In this document: piece by piece, positions 8,176 through 16,596 of the stretch
How the letters are laid out: every line of letters starts with the position of its first letter
How positions within the stretch are numbered: position 1 is the first letter of the stretch
Assembly (NCBI RefSeq): GCF_005862235.1
Contig: NZ_VCEK01000003.1
Coordinates: forward strand, 186,199-250,198
Length of the DNA: 64,000 nt
Direction: 5' to 3'
From: Saccharomonospora piscinae
Lineage (GTDB): Bacteria; Actinomycetota; Actinomycetes; Mycobacteriales; Pseudonocardiaceae
Position numbers and translations under genes: made by a program
The notes under the pieces: model-generated
Database searches by the model: none
What the model was told of the DNA's origin: nothing
The model's input: only the letters and a program-made list of their open reading frames with translations

Positions 8176-9626
8176 TGGCAGAAAGGTCAAGAGCGAAAGC
8201 CGAAGTTGTTCTGCAGCTCTTCGGTGTGAACCTTGAGCATCAAGGGCGGGGGTTCTATGTGTCACTGGAAATGCTGGCTATCGCCAGAGGCGCCTACGTT
8301 ATCGACGAAGACCTTCTGTTGGCGAACGACAGCAGCACCATCAGGTACAAGCGGATTTCACACGACCTTGCGCGGCGGATCGCGACGCGGGCGACGATCG
8401 TCGAGGGTCGGGATGAGCTCGCAAAGGCGGTCGAACTCGAGACGCCTGAAGCCTTCGACACGCTGCGCGCGCTGTTCTCGTCGCTAGTCGTGGAGGTCCC
8501 TGGCCGGAAAAAGGCGCCAAGCTGGTTTGGTGCACACCTCTACCCGTTTGTCGGCGAACTGATCCACTACGACGCGACCGAACGTGTGGTACCGAAATCA
8601 CATGCACGGTCAAAGGACGGCAGTAAGCGTTCCAGGCAAGCCAAGACCGTTGACTCCGGCGCCAAGGCACCGCAGATTGAGCGTTACCTCTTTCGCGACG
8701 GGGGCGGCTGGGCGTACAAGGTACTACGGACTGATTCTAACGATGACCGGCGCATCGGCACGCGCCAGGGGCTGGCTGAGCTCGTGCGCGATAGCGGTAC
8801 GCCCTTGGGGAACCTGGCCAAGTCGTTGAGCGCCCATGACTTCGACTACGACGAGGAGCCATACGAGGACATCTTCGAAGGCAAGATCGAGATTTTCGAC
8901 GAATCGGACCCATCCTGCTCGAACGGCAGTACATGGCCCGAACTGATGCGCGACGGGGTCCACAACATTGTCACTCGGAGCGCCGCTCCGCGGGCCAAGC
9001 GGATCGAGAGCTTGATGCACTGGGTTCCCTACTGCCTGGCACGTCATCAACTGTGCCTTGCACGGCGTAAACTCAACGTCGACACCGAAGCGGTCTTGCT
9101 TGATTTTGGCAACGAAACGAGCCCTCTGCGTACCGCGTCCCGAAAGCATCTCGACGAGTTCCGCGCGGACATCGTCGGGGCACTCAATGTACAGGCTAAG
9201 GAGATGGTGTCGGCGGCTGGATCCGATACTGAGATCCAGCGGTACGAGAAGTTCGCTAGAGAGACCGGGGCTGCGGTGACTTCACCGCGTGCATTCTTCA
9301 CCGAGACTCTGGCTGCTGTTGGAGCTCTCAACTCAACCACTGGTCGTCGTCACTTCACGCTGAAGCCGCCGATGCTCGAAGCGATCGTCTCGGCGACGAT
9401 CGCGGGTGACCGTGAAATGGAGTTCGGCGAGTTCTGCAAGGCGATCTACCAAAAGTACGGCCTGGTCGTTCACAGCGGTACTATGGGGCGCGACGCTCTA
9501 GCATACGACGTTCCCCCTTCTGTCCTTGACCGGAACCTGAACCATTTCCGTGATCGGCTGGCCGCGGTCGGCCTGCTCACCCAGTATTCGGATGCGACAA
9601 GCATGGTGCGAGGAGAGCCTCGGTGA
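8175..9626 (+). CDS. Unrecognised 483-aa protein, positional DptG-like subunit
   Basis: I recognise no domain or catalytic motif. It is a mixed, mostly soluble protein with no signal peptide or membrane segment. A central charged, Lys/Arg/Ser-rich stretch (about 140-165, VPKSHARSKDGSKRSRQ) may be a flexible or DNA-contacting segment, followed by an acidic patch (about 218-245, DFDYDEEPYEDIFEG). It overlaps the upstream ATPase by TGATG and the downstream FtsK-like gene by GTGA, so the three products are almost certainly made in fixed ratio and may form one complex. Position and size match DptG in dptFGH operons; this is inference only. Confidence 0.55.
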   Translation: MAERSRAKAEVVLQLFGVNLEHQGRGFYVSLEMLAIARGAYVIDEDLLLANDSSTIRYKRISHDLARRIATRATIVEGRDELAKAVELETPEAFDTLRALFSSLVVEVPGRKKAPSWFGAHLYPFVGELIHYDATERVVPKSHARSKDGSKRSRQAKTVDSGAKAPQIERYLFRDGGGWAYKVLRTDSNDDRRIGTRQGLAELVRDSGTPLGNLAKSLSAHDFDYDEEPYEDIFEGKIEIFDESDPSCSNGSTWPELMRDGVHNIVTRSAAPRAKRIESLMHWVPYCLARHQLCLARRKLNVDTEAVLLDFGNETSPLRTASRKHLDEFRADIVGALNVQAKEMVSAAGSDTEIQRYEKFARETGAAVTSPRAFFTETLAAVGALNSTTGRRHFTLKPPMLEAIVSATIAGDREMEFGEFCKAIYQKYGLVVHSGTMGRDALAYDVPPSVLDRNLNHFRDRLAAVGLLTQYSDATSMVRGEPR

Positions 9627-12600
9627 CAGACAACGGGATAAGGGCGCTGGGACGGTTTGTGGCGGATGAAGCGATCCGCACGATCACCAAACCCGGAGAT
9701 GGCCATCCGGCCTTACTCGTAGCGGGATTCGACGTGAAAACGATCGGGCACGCGCTCCGCCGCATTGCGGACCGAAACACGGAACCCGACTTTGCCGAGA
9801 TCATCGTAAAGGTCGGTACGTCGAAGCCGATCGACGGTGTTCCGGCTAAGTATCTGCTGAAGCCTGACGAGCAGTTGACTAAATGGCGTAACCGGCAAGG
9901 CGCGGCCCTGCTCCTCTTCGCCTACGGTGATTCGCCTGACGCGCAGGGTCTCAGCGCGATGAAGGCCCTCAACGACGCGACGCTCTTGAGCGGCACTAAC
10001 GACGCCGACTGTGACGGGTTCGAGCGGTTCCTGGACGAGGCCTGGCGTACGCTCGTAGCTGACCGGGACGTGCCTGCCCTCATCGTCCGTCAACTCCCTC
10101 GGATCTGGCAAGCGATCACGGCGGAAGCACCTAAGACCTTGAGGAGGTGGGCCGACTTCCTGGTGAACATCGTAGAAGCTGTCGCATCAGAGCCGGTTTA
10201 CACCGAGGACGTAATCTACCCAGCGATCTGCAAAGCACTTCCGGTCCTTGACCTGTTCCCAGACAACGCCCTATTCAGTCGTGAAGCCGCACTAGAGAAC
10301 AGGGTCAGGATTAATGCCCGCGTAAGCACGCTGCGTCAGCAGCCTCGGGGGGCTGAAATTTCTGAGGACGACCTGATTGATCGGATCGGCGCAGCAGAGT
10401 TCAGCGATGACGCTCTGGCGCAGATCAGCGCATCAGTTCAGGAAGCCAAGACTCGCATGCGCGAGTTAGTCTTGAACCGAGATGCGCGGACGCCCGAAGC
10501 CCGCTCCCAGAAACTCTGCGAGCACGACCTGGCGCTCTGGCTTGAGGTTTTTGAGCACAGGTCGAAGGCCTGCGGCCTCGGGCAACAGGTTCGTGAGGAT
10601 CTTGACCGGAACCATCCCAGCCGTGTTGATGAGTTCAACGCGATGCTCATTGAGGACGCCTTGGATCAGGGCGACCAGGATGCTGCCCAAAGGCTCCTTG
10701 ACGAGGCTCCGCCGCTCGCCGGGGACGACCCTCTGGCAGATCTCCTGCAGAAGAAGTTGCGCCGTAAGCTTGAGAAACTCGCTTATCCCGACTCTCGTTT
10801 CGTCCAAGACCCACTCCGGGCACTCTTGCGCGAGCTGACGTATTTCCATGACGAGAATGATGGCGTCATTTCGATGCGTATTGAGGGTGCAACAGAGGCT
10901 GGTTCATGGAGCCGGTGGCTGTTCGCCTTCCTATACGCACGCACGCTTCGTGACATCCAGGACTCAACTGGATTGCGGCTCTCCCTTAATGTCCATGATA
11001 ACTTGTTGAATTGTCAGACTCCTAGCGCCCCGGAGGAGTCTGACCACGAGTTCGACCCGGCGATCGAATGGGCACCGCTGAGGTTCCTCATCGAGATGGA
11101 CGGCGTGCTCCAGCGGAGGTTCCGTTGGGACCCACTCGCGATCCCGGGACAGATTGCGCTGGCGGCCATTGTACAGGGCAAACGCACAGCTCCTGGTTAT
11201 CAAAGCGGTGTCACTCTCGACAGGTTCGTTGATGAGTTCATCGACCCGCAGCAATGGTACGACAATACAGGCGTACCCACGACAGAGTTCGCACGCCGTC
11301 TGCACAATCTGAGGGAAGGCCACTTCGGCGTCCTTGCTGCAGGCTTGGATGCAGTCCAGATTGATGAGTACGTTGAGGAATGGAATGAGGTGATCCGAGA
11401 AGCTCGCGTCGAGCTGGTCCCCGAGAACGCCCCTAATGCAGACCTGGAGGCCGTCGTACTCACCGACATGGTCCTGCTCGCAAACAGCCGAATCCTTATG
11501 CTCGCAACGCACCCACTGAAGTTGCGTTGGCTGGCGCAGAACCTAGCAGGTGTCGCGCAGCTGATCCGGACCGCGCTCAACGAGGACGGTGGCCTGCGCT
11601 TAAACGGCGAAAACGAGGACCTGTTTTTCGACGCGGTCGACCGTGTCTCGCCTCACGGGAATCCAGCCGTGGTCGTCGGGCCAAAGAACACAGTTGCGAT
11701 ACCGATGCGTGAATCAGCCGGGCACGAGGAATACGCTCCGGTCCTGCACGGTGGAAACGAGTCTAAGGAGTGGCTCTCCAGCGTTGATGAGACCGCCATC
11801 GACGAGATGGTCCGAGTTATCACGGACTATTTGACGACCTACCCGCAGAAACTGGATGGCCTCCGGGTTTTGCTCTTGGACCGCAATGGTGACCCCGTGC
11901 TACCCGTTCGGGTCGCAAAGCAGCTTCGGACGAGAAAACCTCGCGTCAAGGTGGACCTGGTCGTCCTCGCGCCGCAAGCAACCCACCATGAGATCATCCA
12001 AGGATTCGATCTGCAGTTTACCGACCCTGAGCTGTCGGATGACAGATTTCTACCAGATGTACAGCTCATGCTGCAGAATTGGGATCCGGACCAGCCGGCG
12101 CAGCTTGACCATCTAATCGATACCATCGACATCGCCTTGGCGCCTGCGCTCTTCGGCACCCACGCTCGCATCACACCTAGTACTAAGAAAGAGTCCTTAT
12201 CGGGTGCTTTCGACCCGTGGAAGCATTCCGCATCTCACAACCTGACTCAATCGAATGAAAACGTCGCCCGTGAGCTTCTCCCGCACACTGCCGACGAGAT
12301 GCTTGAGTCTTGGTCCACCTTGTGCGTCCGGTACGAGCGCAGGTCGCCAGTGTCATCGGAAAGCGTTGACGGAATCGACTTCTTCGTCATGCGCGTGGAG
12401 TTTGATCAGCATCAGGAACTTTTCGCCACCTTGCATTGTGTCGCGCATTGGGTCGTCACTCTTGACAGCTTCGTCGGACGTGAGCAAATCGATGCTTTAC
12501 CTAACAGGCCGGACGTAATCCTGGTTAAGCCCAGTGTCGGTAAGAATGAGTCCTATACTCTCGTAGTCAGTTCCCAGACTGGCAGGAAATTCGTCGTCCA

Positions 12601-14632
12601 GGCGTTACGCAGGCGTTTGATGCGGGTTGGCATCGTCAATGATCAAGATTCAGAACCCACCGCCGCCCGGATTTATGAAGTCGGCAGGAACGTCGTGCCT
12701 GGAGCTGTGTTGCGTTCTCTGGGCATCGGCACCACAGTCAACGAGATCGTCGGGCTCGTTGCCACCCGGTTCGTGCTTGAGCAATACTTCCCCATCTCTT
12801 CCGCTGAGACGAGCCTGGATACCTGGATAAGCTTCGACGAACACCATCGTTGGTTCGGACGCGGGCGTAAGACACGAGCCGACCTCGGACGGTTCGTGCT
12901 GACGGTACAGGCCGACGAGAGCGTCCGCCTCGACGTTTTCGTTGCAGAGTCAAAGTTCCGTCAGACGCTTGACGTGGGCTCTGCCGAAGAACAACTAGAC
13001 CGGACCACTGATTTGTGCGCGGACGCATTCAGGTCGGGCGAAGAGGCATTTCACGACCGCCCGTTCTGGCTTGACGAGCTGGCCGCGGCGATCGCCCAAA
13101 CTGGAGGAGACGGTCTCAAATCGGCAGATCTCCCTCCGCGAATAATTCACGGTGATGGCGACGCTGCCAGAGTCAAGGAGAAGATTCTTGAGGCGTTGCG
13201 ATCAGGCAGGGTTGAGCTCGGCTCGGTGATCGGGGTTGCTGTCGCGATCGCTGCTACCGACCACGAACCCTCGCCCGCACCAACCCGCCTTGGCAGGCAC
13301 ACTCTGCTCGTGCTCAAGAAGGATAGGCTCCAGTCACTTATTGGGGCATTGCGAGCGGAGCATGCTCCGGCGACCGCCGCTCTCATCGTTGAGGACAGTG
13401 GATTTGACCGATCGGGGGCTGAGAGCCAGGGTGTGAGTGCGCCAGCCTGCGCCGCATTCTCGCAGTCGGCTCCTATTGCGGAATTGGTTGGGGAGTGCAA
13501 CGAAGCTGGTACGAAGGCTGCCGTTGATACTCCAGTCCCTGAGAGCCCGCAACAAGGCGTGGGCGGTGGGTCGGCCCGCGCTGTTGGACTCGGAGACGAC
13601 GAGCTCGTCCGCCGCTACAACCGGGTCGCTGACGTCTTCGCCCGCCACAAGGTCGGCGTGACCGCTCCTCAGAACGGCAGGTGGCAGGAGGGGCCTGGCT
13701 TTTACATACTTCGGTTTGTCCCGTCTCCGGGGGTGTCTGTCGACAAGTTAATCAGCCGCCGCGACGAGATCAAACTCGCACTGGAACTTGAGGCAAAATT
13801 CAGCATCCGGGCTCAGGTCGACCGCGGTGCAGTGTTGTTCGAGGTGCCAAAGCCTGCTGCGGAGAAGTACGGTGTAATCGCGTCAGACTTGTGGCAGCAG
13901 TGTCCAGTTGAGGGCGATCGGCTAATTGCACCAATCGGCGAAGATATCCGAGGGAACGCGGTCGTCGTTGACCTCTCGTCGGCAGATTCACCCCACCTGC
14001 TAGTGGCGGGCACGACGGGCTCCGGAAAGTCCGTCGCCTTGGAGACAATTCTAAAGGGGCTAAGCCGCTACCACTCGTCCGAACTTCGGCTACGGCTTGT
14101 CGACCCAAAGGGGACCGAGCTCGTCGATTTCGAAGGGGATCCGCACCTTGAGGGAGAGATCGGAATGGACGCGGCTGACGCTATCGAAATCCTGGACAAT
14201 GCGGTCGAGGAGATGACAGAGCGTTATAAGGCGATGAAAGAGTTACGCGTGCGTAAGCTAGTCGACTATAACACCAAGGTTGACTCATGCGACCGCAAGC
14301 CGTGGGTAGTGATCGTCCTTGATGAGTACGCGGACCTGACGAGCGATCCGGACGAGAAGAAGCGCATCGAAGTGTTACTCAGGCGGCTTACCCAGAAGGC
14401 CAGGGCCGCTGGAATCCACGTGATTACCGCAACGCAGCGTCCGAGCGCCGACGTCATCTCTCCTACAATTCGGTCAAATTTCCCTGCCCAGCTGGCGTTG
14501 CGTGTCAAAACGTCCACCGACAGTCGTATCGTCCTTGACGAGACAGGAGCGGAGGCGCTGGCTGGACAAGGCGACGCCCTGCTCCATACCGCGCGAGGTT
14601 CCGTCAGAGTGCAGGTCGCCTATGACGGCTGA
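9623..14632 (+). CDS. Giant FtsK/HerA-type DNA translocase, DptH-like
   Basis: A 1669-aa protein. Only the C-terminal ~210 residues are recognisable: an FtsK/SpoIIIE motor with Walker A GTTGSGKS (1463-1470), Walker B VVIVLDEYADL (Asp1567/Glu1568), ITATQRPSADVISPTIRSN, and the ALAGQGDALL closing motif. The preceding ~1400 residues are unrecognised and soluble, with a presumed linker around 1275-1330. DptH of Dnd restriction systems is likewise a very large protein with a HerA/FtsK-like ATPase, hence the name. The expected role is DNA translocation or unwinding on unmodified DNA coupled to cleavage; no nuclease motif was seen by eye. GTG start with RBS GAGGAGAG, 4-base overlap with the preceding gene. 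No transmembrane segments, unlike cell-division FtsK. Confidence 0.72.
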   Translation: MTDNGIRALGRFVADEAIRTITKPGDGHPALLVAGFDVKTIGHALRRIADRNTEPDFAEIIVKVGTSKPIDGVPAKYLLKPDEQLTKWRNRQGAALLLFAYGDSPDAQGLSAMKALNDATLLSGTNDADCDGFERFLDEAWRTLVADRDVPALIVRQLPRIWQAITAEAPKTLRRWADFLVNIVEAVASEPVYTEDVIYPAICKALPVLDLFPDNALFSREAALENRVRINARVSTLRQQPRGAEISEDDLIDRIGAAEFSDDALAQISASVQEAKTRMRELVLNRDARTPEARSQKLCEHDLALWLEVFEHRSKACGLGQQVREDLDRNHPSRVDEFNAMLIEDALDQGDQDAAQRLLDEAPPLAGDDPLADLLQKKLRRKLEKLAYPDSRFVQDPLRALLRELTYFHDENDGVISMRIEGATEAGSWSRWLFAFLYARTLRDIQDSTGLRLSLNVHDNLLNCQTPSAPEESDHEFDPAIEWAPLRFLIEMDGVLQRRFRWDPLAIPGQIALAAIVQGKRTAPGYQSGVTLDRFVDEFIDPQQWYDNTGVPTTEFARRLHNLREGHFGVLAAGLDAVQIDEYVEEWNEVIREARVELVPENAPNADLEAVVLTDMVLLANSRILMLATHPLKLRWLAQNLAGVAQLIRTALNEDGGLRLNGENEDLFFDAVDRVSPHGNPAVVVGPKNTVAIPMRESAGHEEYAPVLHGGNESKEWLSSVDETAIDEMVRVITDYLTTYPQKLDGLRVLLLDRNGDPVLPVRVAKQLRTRKPRVKVDLVVLAPQATHHEIIQGFDLQFTDPELSDDRFLPDVQLMLQNWDPDQPAQLDHLIDTIDIALAPALFGTHARITPSTKKESLSGAFDPWKHSASHNLTQSNENVARELLPHTADEMLESWSTLCVRYERRSPVSSESVDGIDFFVMRVEFDQHQELFATLHCVAHWVVTLDSFVGREQIDALPNRPDVILVKPSVGKNESYTLVVSSQTGRKFVVQALRRRLMRVGIVNDQDSEPTAARIYEVGRNVVPGAVLRSLGIGTTVNEIVGLVATRFVLEQYFPISSAETSLDTWISFDEHHRWFGRGRKTRADLGRFVLTVQADESVRLDVFVAESKFRQTLDVGSAEEQLDRTTDLCADAFRSGEEAFHDRPFWLDELAAAIAQTGGDGLKSADLPPRIIHGDGDAARVKEKILEALRSGRVELGSVIGVAVAIAATDHEPSPAPTRLGRHTLLVLKKDRLQSLIGALRAEHAPATAALIVEDSGFDRSGAESQGVSAPACAAFSQSAPIAELVGECNEAGTKAAVDTPVPESPQQGVGGGSARAVGLGDDELVRRYNRVADVFARHKVGVTAPQNGRWQEGPGFYILRFVPSPGVSVDKLISRRDEIKLALELEAKFSIRAQVDRGAVLFEVPKPAAEKYGVIASDLWQQCPVEGDRLIAPIGEDIRGNAVVVDLSSADSPHLLVAGTTGSGKSVALETILKGLSRYHSSELRLRLVDPKGTELVDFEGDPHLEGEIGMDAADAIEILDNAVEEMTERYKAMKELRVRKLVDYNTKVDSCDRKPWVVIVLDEYADLTSDPDEKKRIEVLLRRLTQKARAAGIHVITATQRPSADVISPTIRSNFPAQLALRVKTSTDSRIVLDETGAEALAGQGDALLHTARGSVRVQVAYDG

Positions 14633-14752
14633 AACGTTTTTCTCCTCCTGTTCTTTCCACTTTCGTAGACGCGAGCACCGATGCCAGCTGAGGTGCCGGG
14701 GTGCAGCCGTGCAGCGCTTGCCTGCAGCTCGGCGAACCGTCCTGCTGCATCT

Positions 14753-15223
14753 TCAACCGTTTCCCGAGCCGGGGTGTGATGTTCGGTCCCGGTGGCTACC
14801 TGCGGATCGGCTCTTGACGCGGTGCCGCCACGCGGCCTCGACGCGGTCGGCTGCTGCGCCGGTCGCCTCGTGTTCCCACACGTGCAGCACGCGCCAGCCG
14901 AGCGCGGCGAGCTCGGCGTCCTTGGCGCGGTCACGGGCGGTGTTGCGATCAAATTTGGCTTGCCACCAGTCCCGGTTGTTGCGCGGCACTGTGCTGTGTT
15001 CGGGGCAGCGGTGCCAGAAGCAGCCGTCCACGAACACCGCGACCTTCGCCCTGGTGAACACGATGTCCGGACGGCCGGGCAGCCCGGGATGGTTCAGCCG
15101 GAACCGCAGACCTCGGCGGTGGAGTTCGCGCCGCAACGCGGCCTCAGGCTTGGTGTCCGAGCGCGGCTGGCGACGCAACCGTGCAGACGTCGCGGCATCC
15201 AGCGGCGTCGGCGAGCGGTCCAT
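14753..15223 (-). CDS. vsr: Very-short-patch mismatch repair endonuclease
   Basis: A 156-aa Vsr-family endonuclease that nicks 5' of T in T:G mismatches left by deamination of 5-methylcytosine. Visible family motifs are SDTKPEAALRRELHRRG, GLPGRPDIVF (Asp53) and the signature FVDGCFWHRCPEH (residues 64-76), then LGWRVLHVWEHE. I chose ATG 15223; the ORF is open further upstream (to 15478), but that part looks non-coding and overlaps the mobile-element remnant. It converges on the FtsK-like gene with 120 bases between. Vsr genes classically accompany m5C methyltransferases, so it is the repair partner of the methyltransferase at the other end of the island. Confidence 0.88.
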   Translation of the reverse strand: MDRSPTPLDAATSARLRRQPRSDTKPEAALRRELHRRGLRFRLNHPGLPGRPDIVFTRAKVAVFVDGCFWHRCPEHSTVPRNNRDWWQAKFDRNTARDRAKDAELAALGWRVLHVWEHEATGAAADRVEAAWRHRVKSRSAGSHRDRTSHPGSGNG

Positions 15224-15356
15224 TACCGCAGAGCCTAACTCTTCAGTCGGTAACGAACCCGCCGCGATGTCTCCCATCACCGAAAGTGTCATCGTCGACG
15301 ATCGAGAGGAAGCTGTTACGGCAACGAAGCCCGAAGCCGACGGCGCAGGAGCAGTG

Positions 15357-15373
15357 AACCTTTTCCACTTGGT
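15357..15373 (+). repeat. Extra copy of an IS-end-like sequence
   Basis: AACCTTTTCCACTTGGT repeats the core (CTTTTCCACTTGG) of the inverted end found 79 bases further right at 15436-15452. It may be the end of a second, related element now lost. The surrounding 15224-15435 stretch contains no supported gene. Confidence 0.4.
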
Positions 15374-15435
15374 TCGCGGGGTGTCGATGCTGGTGAGGCC
15401 GGGTGCGGGCAGTGAAGAAGCTCCTGGTAGATGAG

Positions 15436-15773
15436 TGAGTCTTTTCCACTTGGCGCAGCGCGATGCCCTGACCGCCACCGAGGTCCGTGTCGTCGCCGAC
15501 AGCGCTTACCACGGCGCGGGCGGGAACGTCGACCTCCCGCACCGCCGCCGAGCACGCGAGGACCATCGCGGCAACCGGTTTCGCCTGTCGACGAACCAGA
15601 AAGGTTGTCAACGCCGCCCACGCCCGACTACGCGGCCCGGCGAACGCGCCAAACGCCCAGCCCAAAAGCTGAAGATTCCTCCGCAAGATTCGCACCCCAC
15701 ACCACGCGCCCCTGCTGATCAACGCAGTACAGACCCTCATCCACGCAGGCTGAACACAAGTGGAAAAGACTCA
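15436..15773 (+). mobile_element. 338-bp internally deleted insertion sequence with intact ends
   Basis: The outer 17 bases are a perfect inverted pair: TGAGTCTTTTCCACTTG at 15436-15452 and its complement at 15757-15773. They are flanked by a 5-bp direct repeat ATGAG (15431-15435 and 15774-15778), which reads as a target-site duplication. The inside is a remnant of transposase coding sequence, so the element cannot move by itself. The family is probably IS5-like, judged from the transposase fragment. Confidence 0.75.
15451..15753 (+). pseudogene. C-terminal transposase fragment (IS5-like DDE)
   Basis: Conceptual translation across frames gives LTATEVRVVADSAYHGAGG (DDE-domain strand with Asp and Tyr-His), then in the next frame RKVVNAAHARLRGPANAPN, an in-frame TGA where Trp is expected, and FLRKIRTPHHAPLLINAVQT with a terminal stop. 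The order fits the last third of an IS5-group DDE transposase with at least one frameshift and one nonsense change. The N-terminal two thirds are missing. Confidence 0.65.
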
Positions 15774-15792
15774 ATGAGAATTCTGGTTTCCG

Positions 15793-16133
15793 TCAGGTCG
15801 CGAGGAGCTTGGCGATCGTGTGGGCCGAGCGATAGCCTGCGGGGACTCCGGGGACCAGTGCGACCCGGGAGTCCATGTGGCCGGTGCGCAGGCTGAGAAT
15901 GGCCTGGTAGGCCGGGCTGGAATACCAGTCGCGGGCGGCGGACAGCGTGGGAACTCGATGATCACGATGTCACCGGGCCAGTCGCCCTCGACGATCTCCG
16001 AGGCCGCGCCGTGGATCAACCAGGTGCCCCCGAAGGGTTCGAAGGTGGCCTCGATCTGTTCCATGTAGCGCTGGACGTCCGGACCGAACTTCACGTTCCT
16101 GAGATGCGCGATGACGTAGCCGCGCGCGGTCAT
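15793..16133 (-). pseudogene. DUF1330-family gene with frameshift
   Basis: Starts MTARGYVIAHLRNVKFGPD and continues through FEPFGGTWLIHGA and DIVIIEFP, typical of DUF1330 (a small dimeric alpha-beta barrel family). At about 15948-15952 one base is missing: the frame shifts, and the expected continuation LSAARDWYSSPAYQAIL resumes in another frame to a stop at 15793. With the shift repaired the protein would be about 113 aa and complete. It may be a real lesion or a sequencing error. The start overlaps the stop of the upstream NTF2-like gene (ATGA), so the two were one operon. Confidence 0.7.
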
Positions 16134-16480
16134 GCCGGGACCTTGTCGAGGAAGCCGCGGACGTCGTGGATCCGGCCGTCCTCGTCGAGGACCACCACGT
16201 CGAAACCGATCACCACCGGTTCGTCGCCCTCGGGTCCGAGCCCCCACCGGAACCGGAGCTGTTGGTGGTGGGCGTCCACTTCGCCGAGCTGGGTGAACAC
16301 GAAACCGGGAAACTGCGCGTGGACCTCGTCGATCATCGCGCCCACGCCGGAGTGGCCGCGTACCGCCGCCAGCGGGTCGACGTAGGTGACGGAGGCGGAC
16401 CAGTGGGACGCCAGGAGGTGCGCCCGGTCCGCGCCGACGGCGTTCCATGTCGCGAGGTAGCGCTCGACGATGTCGTTCAT
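16130..16480 (-). CDS. SnoaL/NTF2-like small protein
   Basis: A 116-aa protein of the NTF2-like cone fold: an N-terminal helix (MNDIVERYLATWNA), HWSASVTYVDPLAAVRGHSGVGAMIDEVHAQFPG, and strands ending in GFDVVVLDEDGRIHDVRGFLD. Members bind small hydrophobic ligands or act as isomerases; the substrate is unknown. Divergent from the XRE regulator at 16597, with a 21-bp palindrome between them, so likely controlled by it. Confidence 0.78.
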   Translation of the reverse strand: MNDIVERYLATWNAVGADRAHLLASHWSASVTYVDPLAAVRGHSGVGAMIDEVHAQFPGFVFTQLGEVDAHHQQLRFRWGLGPEGDEPVVIGFDVVVLDEDGRIHDVRGFLDKVPA

Positions 16481-16543
16481 CGTTGTTCCTTCTCGGTCGA
16501 GAGTGTTGACGTCGACGAGTCTGGTGTCGGCGGGCGCCGGGTT

Positions 16544-16564
16544 CCATGACCTCGGAGGTCATGG
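16544..16564. promoter_or_regulatory. Perfect 21-bp palindrome, candidate operator
   Basis: CCATGACCTC-G-GAGGTCATGG is a perfect inverted repeat in the divergent intergenic region between the NTF2-like gene and the XRE/MmyB regulator. Position and symmetry fit an operator for a dimeric regulator, presumably the adjacent one. It contains the ATG (16546) that would give the longest regulator ORF, arguing that the real start is downstream. Confidence 0.6.
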
Positions 16565-16596
16565 ATTCCGGACGGTGCTTCGCTAGGGTTCGGGCC

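Noticed and set aside
9623-14632. Cell-division FtsK/SpoIIIE
   Set aside because: The motor domain matches, but there are no N-terminal membrane helices, no gamma domain at the C-terminus, and it is embedded in a defence operon.
15243-15740. Minus-strand ORF of 165 aa across the IS remnant
   Set aside because: It is the reverse shadow of the transposase fragment and inverted ends; the translation has no family features.
3948-15800. Integrase-type element with att repeats at tRNA-Ala
   Set aside because: No integrase gene and no second copy of the tRNA 3' end were found, so only association with the tRNA can be claimed.
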